DNA of 64,000 bases, taken from the NCBI RefSeq assembly GCF_030503855.1, contig NZ_CP129971.1:3906001-3970000 (forward strand), in the 5' to 3' direction. The notes under the pieces are model-generated. The model ran no database searches and was not told the DNA's origin. It saw only the letters and a program-made list of their open reading frames with translations. Positions 46,836 to 54,700 of the stretch are shown piece after piece. The stretch is from Marivirga salinae. GTDB lineage: Bacteria > Bacteroidota > Bacteroidia > Cytophagales > Cyclobacteriaceae. Both the position numbers and the translations under genes were made by a program. Numbering within the stretch: the first letter of the stretch is position 1; each line of letters begins with the position of its first letter.

Positions 46836-46978
46836 GGGTACAACGATTAGCTATGATGAGTAGGGATTAGAAAGCACTAAACTTGATTTTCCTGCAGAGC
46901 CACATCAATTAATAAATTTACACATTGTGGCTGACTTTCCAAGTGCAATCAAACTTTCCTGACTAATAAAACCCAATT
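46836..46978 (-). repeat. attC-like imperfect palindrome, site 3
   Basis: Plus strand: TACAACGATTAGCTATGATG at one end, ATAAAACCCAATTCAT at the other. The centre is the hairpin AGCCACA / TGTGGCT. It is clearly homologous to site 4 along its whole length (roughly two thirds identical by eye). Confidence 0.55.
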
Positions 46979-47496
46979 CATTCATAGTTGATGTTGTAGT
47001 GCGTTTTTATTTGAAGCTCCTTTAGTGCTTTTTTTATAAAACCCTTGGCTATCATCAGCTTGAATTGGTAATAGATCATTACTGCAGACCAAATGAGAGT
47101 TGGAGGTGTAATGACGTTTAGGAAATCATTGTTAAGCCAGTTTAGGTTGTCTCTCATGCCATAAATATCAAAAATATACAGTATTGGAAAAAGCAAGGCT
47201 GGTATGATATAAAAGAACAAAAAAGGTTGCACAAATCTTGCCTTTAAGTGAATTGTTGAATCATGTTGATTTTCCGCAATCACACCCTTAAAACCAATTA
47301 GACTATAATTATAGATTGTGCCTCCGATAATTGGGCACATGAAATAGATTGTCTTCCAAGTTGAATGTCCAATCACTGCGGAGTTCGATTTAAATTTGCC
47401 ATTGAAGAATCTAATTATCTCTTCTCTGCTTGCGTCCACATGCTTATCCCAATTATAAATTAACAAGAAAGCTCTTAAAAATTTCTGGAAAATCAT
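46978..47496 (-). CDS. Unknown membrane protein in the cassette-like array
   Basis: A 172-residue protein with about three hydrophobic stretches (around FMCPIIGGTIYNYSLIGF, FLFFYIIPALLFPILYIF and TLIWSAVMIYYQF). I recognise no domain. It lies between sites 3 and 4, on the same strand as its neighbours, with its 3' end touching site 3. Codon use looks like the neighbours. Confidence 0.6.
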   Translation of the reverse strand: MIFQKFLRAFLLIYNWDKHVDASREEIIRFFNGKFKSNSAVIGHSTWKTIYFMCPIIGGTIYNYSLIGFKGVIAENQHDSTIHLKARFVQPFLFFYIIPALLFPILYIFDIYGMRDNLNWLNNDFLNVITPPTLIWSAVMIYYQFKLMIAKGFIKKALKELQIKTHYNINYE

Positions 47497-47517
47497 GGTT
47501 TCAGTTACATTAATGCA

Positions 47518-47676
47518 CTACAACGACTAGCTACGATGAGTAGAGATTAGAAAGCACTAACCTCTCAGCTCGCACATAGCCACGCCTTGATTTAAAATTA
47601 TGAATTGTGGCGGACTTTCCAATCCCCACGAAAGTACCCTGAACGATAAAACCCCATTCATAGCATTTGTTAACGG
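47518..47676 (-). repeat. attC-like imperfect palindrome, site 4
   Basis: The plus strand runs from ACTACAACGACTAGC to GCATTTGTTAAC, so the minus strand starts GTTAACAAATGC and ends CGTTGTAG. This order (AAC box, long imperfect stem, GTT box) is that of integron attC sites. The central hairpin is AGCCACG / TGTGGC. Confidence 0.55.
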
Positions 47677-47680
47677 GATT

Positions 47681-48193
47681 TTACCAATGAAATTCTCGGT
47701 CTTTGACTAAAGCATTCTCAGGAACATAAATGTCTGTAATAGTTGTTGTTGTGCTGGAAAATTGCTTGTGATTAAACTGCAATGTTATCTGTTCTTCCGT
47801 TAGTCGCAGAACCTTAAAAAGTTTGTAATTCTTTTCAATGTTCATAAGTTCAGGTAACTGTTGGCTTTCAATTCTAACGTAGTAGTTTCCTTTTTTATCT
47901 TTCGCGAATTCCCATGTCGCATTAAGAGTTTCTCCGCAATCTCTATTTTCACCAGAGTTGTTATGCATTGTCATGTCACCCTTATATGTTTCTCTGTGAG
48001 ATAAAAAACAATCTCCCATGTTCATCCGGGTTTTATTATTGAATCTACGGGCTAATTTCCATGTTTTAGTTGAGTCTCCGGTTAACAAAAATTTCGCATT
48101 CTTTGGGAGTTTGTAAGGTGGTTTCTCAGGCTTGGAGCATGAGAGTTGTAAAGTCAACAATATGAGGAATAGAAAAATCAAATTCTTAGGCAT
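47681..48193 (-). CDS. Unknown lipoprotein in the cassette-like array
   Basis: A 171-residue precursor starting at ATG 48193 (MPKNLIFLFLILLTLQLSC), lipidated at Cys19. The mature part contains LTGDSTKTWKLARRFNNKT and two further cysteines (GDCFLSHRE, NRDCGETL). This looks like a small beta-rich lipocalin-like domain of the kind common in Bacteroidota, with W at its start. I am not sure of the family. The frame continues upstream to 48316, but that part lies in the IS-like repeats and the lipoprotein signal fixes the start. Confidence 0.65.
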   Translation of the reverse strand: MPKNLIFLFLILLTLQLSCSKPEKPPYKLPKNAKFLLTGDSTKTWKLARRFNNKTRMNMGDCFLSHRETYKGDMTMHNNSGENRDCGETLNATWEFAKDKKGNYYVRIESQQLPELMNIEKNYKLFKVLRLTEEQITLQFNHKQFSSTTTTITDIYVPENALVKDREFHW

Positions 48194-48210
48194 TATTATG
48201 ATGGTTTTAG

Positions 48211-48308
48211 GGTGAGCCGATAATGTTTGTAAAGGCACATACTTTACAAACATTAGGTACGGTAAAGAGACATCGTTTACAAAGTTAAATGGACATGGTT
48301 TACACTTT
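48211..48308 (-). mobile_element. Probable relic end of an IS21-type element
   Basis: On the minus strand TGTAAACCATGTCC, TTGTAAACGATGTCT and TTTGTAAAGTATGTGCC follow each other at intervals of roughly 23 and 28 bp. Repeated TGTnnAC-ATGTC motifs starting with TGT are typical of IS21-family ends. The third motif also forms a perfect 13-bp hairpin, AATGTTTGTAAAG / CTTTACAAACATT (48222-48254). No istA or istB gene is present, so this would be a solo end. Confidence 0.4.
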
Positions 48309-48325
48309 TTAAGCACTTTTTTGAT

Positions 48326-49240
48326 TCAATTACAAAGGTTTTCTGCAATTTTACTCGTTTTTTCATCTTTACATAATCTAATACTATGCTCCCATAGTTT
48401 GTCTTGCAATGTCTGATTTAATACATCTTTTTTTTCTTTGATTACAATAAAATCGTTTTTCTTCCAAGTAATAATTTTTCCTGATTTATTTAAACTATCT
48501 TTCTGATTTTCTATAAACAGAGGAGCCATTATCTCACCACATTTTTCTACTGAAATAAACTGACCTAACCATTTCATTAAAGTCGCCATTGTTTTCATAA
48601 AATAAGGAATAATGTTAACCTGATTACTCCAGACAGTTTCTGAAATCTCAAAACCAATGAAAGACAATCTTGAATCTTTTTTTTCTTGATACAAGTTATG
48701 TAACTTATTTAGAAACATTCGTTTTGCAACCATAGCCTGATGAATTCCTTTTTCGAAGCTCCAATTATTTCTCATCTGTATATCATCCCAAAATATTTTA
48801 TCCTTTACAGTAGTTACATTAAAAATAACCCTACCTCCATTTTCAGACTTCTCCAACAAATTCAATAACCCTAATGTCAACATAAATTGAGACAGATAAT
48901 TTACCTGAAAATGTGAATCCATCCCATCACCCGTTTCAACACGTTTGGCAGCGTAGCCAATCCCTGCATTAATGAAAATACCATCAAGAAATTTATGCTT
49001 ACTTTGAACCTCTTCTATTGCGCTCTTAACATCACTTAGTTTTGTCAGGTCGCACAAAACCATTGAAATTTTCGTATTTGAAGTTGTTCTTTTAAATTCT
49101 TTGATAGTTTCTTTACCTAATTTCTCAGACCTACAAAGTATAATTATTTCATTTTTTGGGTCATCCAGACCGGCTAATATTTTGGCAACGCCTTTACCTA
49201 TTCCATTTGTGCCTCCAGTAATTAATATTTTCATTTTCAC
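48326..49240 (-). CDS. SDR-family protein lacking the catalytic tyrosine
   Basis: A 304-residue Rossmann-fold protein like retinol-dehydrogenase-type short-chain dehydrogenases. The cofactor motif ITGGTNGIGKGVAKIL and INAGIGY are intact. The catalytic stretch is not: where relatives have NVSS the protein has NVTT, and where they have YxxxK it reads AMVAK, so tyrosine is replaced by alanine. It may bind NAD(P) without normal catalysis or be in decay. The third codon is also ATG and could be the start. Its 3' end adjoins the IS-like repeats. Confidence 0.8.
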   Translation of the reverse strand: MKMKILITGGTNGIGKGVAKILAGLDDPKNEIIILCRSEKLGKETIKEFKRTTSNTKISMVLCDLTKLSDVKSAIEEVQSKHKFLDGIFINAGIGYAAKRVETGDGMDSHFQVNYLSQFMLTLGLLNLLEKSENGGRVIFNVTTVKDKIFWDDIQMRNNWSFEKGIHQAMVAKRMFLNKLHNLYQEKKDSRLSFIGFEISETVWSNQVNIIPYFMKTMATLMKWLGQFISVEKCGEIMAPLFIENQKDSLNKSGKIITWKKNDFIVIKEKKDVLNQTLQDKLWEHSIRLCKDEKTSKIAENLCN

Positions 49241-49281
49241 CTCTTTTTTTTGTGAATATTCCTCTTATAAATTCGGATCTG

Positions 49282-49336
49282 CGTATGCCACACAAAATTC
49301 TATAAAGTAATAATAGTTACTTTATATAGCATACAC
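49282..49336. repeat. Interrupted palindrome upstream of the SDR gene
   Basis: GTATGC ... CTATAAAGTAA, loop TAATAG, then TTACTTTATATAG and GCATAC. The inner arms pair over about 11 bp and the outer GTATGC/GCATAC again, with an 11-base bulge on one side. It lies 40-100 bp before the SDR start. Confidence 0.5.
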
Positions 49337-49384
49337 TTTTTTTTCCTTACCCTCAGAATAATATTTAAAATTAAGCTTATGGTT

Positions 49385-49475
49385 TTGGCAATTGGTGCAC
49401 TATAAATATATAGGATTATTCTTTAAATACATGCTAAAAACACAGGAGTTAGTCGAAATGCTTGGCAATTGATGC
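49385..49475. repeat. Pair of 14-bp direct repeats TTGGCAATTGRTGC
   Basis: TTGGCAATTGGTGC at 49385-49398 and TTGGCAATTGATGC at 49462-49475 differ in one base. The gap between them shows nothing else. Confidence 0.5.
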
Positions 49476-49547
49476 TCTAAAAAAGTCCAAGCGGACGCTT
49501 AAACTATTGCTTTCAGCTAAAAACCACTAAAACCAAATAATATTCTT

Positions 49548-49725
49548 CCCTAAGAATTATTTTTAAGTCCTAAAAAATATTATTTTGCCCTAAATTATTT
49601 TATAGCTTCCTAATTTAGGAAACTCAAGTCCTATAAAATATTTTTGATTCCTAAGTTATATTTTTAGATTCCTAAGACTTAGGGAATGTTTTTTAATGCT
49701 TAGGAGGTAGTTTTATAGCTTAGGG
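49548..49725. repeat. CCTAA box array phased at 20-21 bp
   Basis: CCTAA (one CCTAT) occurs at 49549, 49569, 49589, 49609, 49630, 49650 and 49671, so intervals are 20, 20, 20, 21, 20 and 21 bp. After that the motif appears in reverse, TTAGG, at about 49679, 49700 and 49720, again about 20 bp apart. Between boxes the sequence is A/T-rich and only loosely conserved. Confidence 0.75.
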
Positions 49726-49848
49726 CTTATTGAAATATCGAATGTAATAACCTTTTCTTTTGTTACCATCCTTCAAAAAAACAAATTTCCCTGTTCTATA
49801 GACTTCATCCACTAATTCTTTCAAATGAATATAGGCTTTGTCCCTCAT
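49720..49848 (-). CDS. Short reading frame, possible gene remnant (42 residues)
   Basis: From ATG 49848 the minus strand encodes 42 residues: MRDKAYIHLKELVDEVYRTG, then KFVFLKDGNKRKGYYIRYFN and KP. It has the look of a real protein (amphipathic helix, then a basic strand) and resembles the start of small unnamed Bacteroidota proteins. Upstream codons QANLKT are also protein-like, back to a TAA, so this may be a piece of a longer, lost gene. The stop overlaps the last reversed CCTAA box. Weak evidence. Confidence 0.3.
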   Translation of the reverse strand: MRDKAYIHLKELVDEVYRTGKFVFLKDGNKRKGYYIRYFNKP

Positions 49849-50020
49849 GGTTTTAAGATTGGCTTGGACATATTACTTTCTATTGGTTTGACAATTTTCT
49901 TGATCAGAAAATAAATATCTCCAAAAGTATATAGCAAGGAAATTATAATAGTTTTTAATTGGTAGGCTAAAAGGACTTAAAATAAAACAATATTGTAAAA
50001 TTTATAAAATTACCGAAAAC

Positions 50021-50055
50021 AAAAAACCCGCAAAGTTCAAGACCTTGCGGGTTTT
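50021..50055 (-). terminator. Rho-independent terminator of the ferredoxin gene
   Basis: AAAACCCGCAA / TTGCGGGTTTT stem, followed on the minus strand by a T-rich tract, 23 bp after the ferredoxin stop. Confidence 0.88.
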
Positions 50056-50077
50056 AATATTTCAAAGCATAAAGATT

Positions 50078-50440
<363 letters not shown>

Positions 50441-50579
50441 TTAAGCTTTAAGCTAATTTAGTTGCTATAACAACAAAATTACAAATAATAAGTTTGACCC
50501 TACAATACAAATCAAGAAAAAAATAATTTTCTTTTAAATTAAGTGATTCTTCAATCAAGCTCCTTCGCTTATGCTATAC

Positions 50580-51779
50580 CTAAAACTCCTGTCCTACAAA
50601 AACAAAATCACTTAACGACTCATTGTCTCCAAAAGTACCGGTTCTTGGTGCTGGTTTTAATCTTTCTAAATAAGTATTGAGCTCTGTTAAGGTAAGAATT
50701 CGATCAGAGCCACCTAAACTTTTCAAGGCCTCTAATAATTTTTTTGCAAAAGGAGAATGCTCACCAGGTATTCCATCTGAAACATATTCCTTCCCACCTG
50801 AAGTTAAATATCTTCTGGTTTTATACGAGAGCTTTCGTGCCAACATTTCTTTATCATCTTGCTCAAAAGATTCTAAGCCTCGACTCGAAGCAACTCTAGG
50901 ATCAAAAGTTCCTCCAAAGCAAACATCCATGGTAAGGAAAATATGTTCACATGGAATATTATTTATGACCGACCTTAATCGGGCATGAGAAATATATGAA
51001 GTTTTACTCTTATCATTTGCTAAAGAATTTTTAGCAACAACATACCCCTCTCCAAAATCTTCATCAAATTGACCATGGCCTGCAAAGAATATCATGAGCT
51101 GATCCTGAGGTTTATAAGATTTTCGATTGTACTCCAGAATCTTTTCAAACACCTCATTTTGGGTTGGGTTTTCTACAACCTCCACTTCGAAGCCGTACAA
51201 CTTCTTCAATTGCTCGGCTATGGTTTTTCCATCATTGATCGGATTCACCAAATCTGACCAGTTATCATATTTATTGGTTGCAAATACCAAAGCATAATCT
51301 TTTCTATCAATGGAAACCGCATCTTTAATGGCATCCATACCAACTAAAACTGTTCGCTGAGATAAAATTACCCCACCTGAAATGGAGGTAGCTCTCACCT
51401 CAAAAATGATGTCCCCATCAGGGAGAAATAGCTCCTCTTCCAGCATCATTTCTTTCTGACCTGCGGTAATGGTAAACTGCTTCTCCCCTAATTTAGAGTG
51501 ATCCTTCTTTTTAAATGCTTCCATTGAAACAGACTTTAAGCCATCAGAGGCCTTTACTTTTGCTTTAAAGACCACTTTATTTTCTGTACTATTGGTATAT
51601 TCCAAATTAGGATTTATCCAACTTATACTTGGCATCACCATTTTATCTCCCGCTTTGGCGCTTTCATCAATTTTAATGGCTGCCGTTTTAGAAGAAACAG
51701 CTTGCGCAATGCCTCCCATAGCATGAAGAAGCACTATAAATAATGCTAGTATATATTTAAAAATTACTGACTTTTTCAT
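50580..51779 (-). CDS. Exported caspase-like (peptidase C14) protein
   Basis: A 399-residue protein with a signal peptide (core YILALFIVLLHAMGGIAQA). After an N-terminal beta-rich domain (about 45-145), the caspase domain starts at DYALVFATNKYDNW. The catalytic dyad is His235 in FFAGHGQFD and Cys287 in MDVCFGGTFD, both intact. Relatives are metacaspase-type proteases, often with Arg/Lys specificity. It starts 4 bp after the cadherin-repeat gene and is the last gene of that operon, so it may process or act alongside that surface protein. Confidence 0.9.
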   Translation of the reverse strand: MKKSVIFKYILALFIVLLHAMGGIAQAVSSKTAAIKIDESAKAGDKMVMPSISWINPNLEYTNSTENKVVFKAKVKASDGLKSVSMEAFKKKDHSKLGEKQFTITAGQKEMMLEEELFLPDGDIIFEVRATSISGGVILSQRTVLVGMDAIKDAVSIDRKDYALVFATNKYDNWSDLVNPINDGKTIAEQLKKLYGFEVEVVENPTQNEVFEKILEYNRKSYKPQDQLMIFFAGHGQFDEDFGEGYVVAKNSLANDKSKTSYISHARLRSVINNIPCEHIFLTMDVCFGGTFDPRVASSRGLESFEQDDKEMLARKLSYKTRRYLTSGGKEYVSDGIPGEHSPFAKKLLEALKSLGGSDRILTLTELNTYLERLKPAPRTGTFGDNESLSDFVFVGQEF

Positions 51780-51783
51780 TTTC

Positions 51784-54700
51784 TTAATATTTTATGATTC
51801 TTCCCATCTTTTTGATAGTACTATTATTTTCTGTAATGGTCAATTGGTATAAATAAACTCCATTGCTAAATGAAGTACCATTCTCTGCATTTTGATTAGC
51901 TCCATCAAAAGACAATAATTGATATCCAGCTTTCAATTCCCTATTCCATGATTTTTTTGCTACTAATTTTCCATTAAGATCCATAACTTCAATCATAATG
52001 TTAGCATTTCTCTGATCAGAAATATTTACAGGAATAAATAAATCGGATTTAAAAGGATTTGGATATGGAGCTCCTATCATGGAGGTACCTAAATCAAATC
52101 GACCTGTGGAAAAACGGTCATATATCAATTTAAACTGATGTTGGTTTCCACCTCTAAATTGGTATTCTGAATGCTCTGTTAGATCAATCTTTTGCAAGCC
52201 TTCTAGGTCAATCAAATAGAATTGGCCTTTGAGAAAATCATTAGCCTCCCAGGAAAGACTGCTAAACTGATCTTTATTTTGTACATTAACCGTAAAGCTC
52301 CATACATGGTAATCCTTTTCTCGCACAACATCCCATCGATAGTTATCCCATATTGACTCCGGCTGTTTGAAACTAATTTCAACATGATTACCTAAAGCTG
52401 GAGGATTGGCTTGGTCTAATCCATCTAAACCGTCACTTGCCTCTTTATGCATAGCCACTCCACCTTCTGCATGAAGTTCGCCTTGTGTCAGTTTAAAAGC
52501 TAATTCAAGGGAAGATTCCGTTTCAGAAGCTAATGATGCCTGCCTACCACCTAAATTATTGGTCACATCCGCCTCTATATTTATATCCTCCTGTACCAAA
52601 ATAAAAGCACCTTGATGAGGAGCTAAAGTTGCCTCAGTAGTATAACCTTCAGAACCAAACATATATAAATCACCAATTGTAGGGTATGTGCTCTGAATTA
52701 AATTCCAGTCAATACTAACAGGATATGGGTTACCGATTTGATTCCATCCAGCTTTTAATTTCCATACTGCCTTATCACCTACTTTATAAGGATATACATT
52801 TCCACCTCCAAAATTAATTATAGGGTCTTCTAAGGTGGTACTAAACCAATAGGCTAAACCTGGTTCTATGGTTCCTAACGATAGGAACTCCTCGTAACTT
52901 TCTTTTTCCGGATCCCAATGATACACCTTAAAATTCCCATCGGAATACGTTTCTCCTAAAGAAGTTTCGAAAATATCTCTTATTGACTGATTTTGCGATT
53001 GAATATTATAGGGTACAGAAAACATTCTGTAATCTGCGCTCTTTTTTCCTTTTCCAATATTTTCTTTTGGAAGGGTCGCCAGAGCACTTGAAGAAGTTAT
53101 CTCCTTATAAAAATATACTGTATCAGAAGCTGTGCTATTACCAGAAGTATCCACTGCAATTATTCTGGCTTTAAGTCCAAAAGCATCTCCCTGCTCAAAA
53201 GGTATGCTACCTGTAAATTGACCGCCATCCAATTCAATAAGGTCCTTCTTTGTAAATTCTATACTGGTTACTGGACCATATTCTAATTCTACACTTTCGA
53301 TAAAAATATCATCCGTAACGCTACCACTTATCTCATAACTATTGTCATCCTCCTGAACTGAACGATCACCTCCAGTAACTCCTGTTATTTCAGGAGGAGT
53401 AGAATCTTCAAATTCTTTTACATAAATAGTAATTTCCTCAGTAAGGCTAAGGCCTCCGTTGTCTTCACTGATCACAACAACAACGAAACTTTCCTCCGTA
53501 CTGTCTTTCAAATTAGCATCCAAAATAAGTCTATCAGTTGCTATACTGAACAATTCGTTATCGTTACTAGAACTATTACTTGCAAGAGAGTAGGTATGTG
53601 TATCAGCTGCATCATCCTCTGTGCTCAATACACCTATCTCAGTACCAGCTGTTGCCACATTAAACACACTATCATTAGAGATATTGATGTTAGTAGGCGG
53701 TGTATTGGCTGATTCAGAGACTAGTTCGATCTTAAAAGTCTGTACATAGCTGAGGTCAATATTAACCACCTCTATTTTGATCTCATATAAGTTATCGGCT
53801 GCTTCATCAAAAGTTAAATCTGTGGCTGCTTCCAATGCATATAAGCCATCCTCGTTAAGGAAGGTAATCTGAAAATTCGAATTGTCTGGAAAATTGGCAT
53901 TGTCTACCAAAGACATTACATAATCCTCTCTGGAATAAAAATTGCTTATATTATTTCCTAAATCTTCATCTCTTAATTCAATATTAGATACCTTTTCTTC
54001 AAAAGAAAGGCCACCTTTGACACTTGTTCTCTTCATAACAAGCGTGTCAACAGGATCATTGATATCTAATAATTCAATTTCAAAGGTCTTTCCGTAGACA
54101 GCACCTGATATATCACTTACTTCAACATATATCTCATAAAACTTATCATCTACTTCAAAATTTAGTGGGGCAGCCAGTGCTAATTCATCCCCTGTTAAAA
54201 TTTGAAATTTATCATTGGATAGAGAATCTTTAGGAAGATGGAAAGTATGGTTATCAGTTGCGTCTTCATCTACCGCACTCAGTTGACCAGCAATAGCATT
54301 ACTGCTTTCTTCATTAACACTATTCCCAGATAAAGTAATATCAGCTGGGGCATCATTTACATCAACAACATGTATTGTAAAAACACTATCTATAGTCTCC
54401 CCTTCTTTGTCAGTTAATTGTAACTTAATTTCATAAATGGACTGACTTTCAAAATCAAATTCATCAACAGATTGAACTAACTCATTATTCGTATTTATTG
54501 AGAATGCAGTATTATCCGGAAAATTAGTTTCATCAATCAAAGAAAAACTAAAGTCTTCTGTCTCATCAGGATCTTCCCCGTCTAGGGTTCCAACAACAGT
54601 CTCATTGCTTTGGTTTTCGTCAATGCTATCGCTGCTTAAAATAATACCTATTGGCGGATCATTAGCATCTGTAACACTAATACCTAAAACCTTACTAAAG

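Noticed and set aside
49548..49725. Phased CCTAA array as a CRISPR or plain minisatellite
   Set aside because: Only about five bases per 20-bp unit are conserved and the orientation flips, which fits neither.
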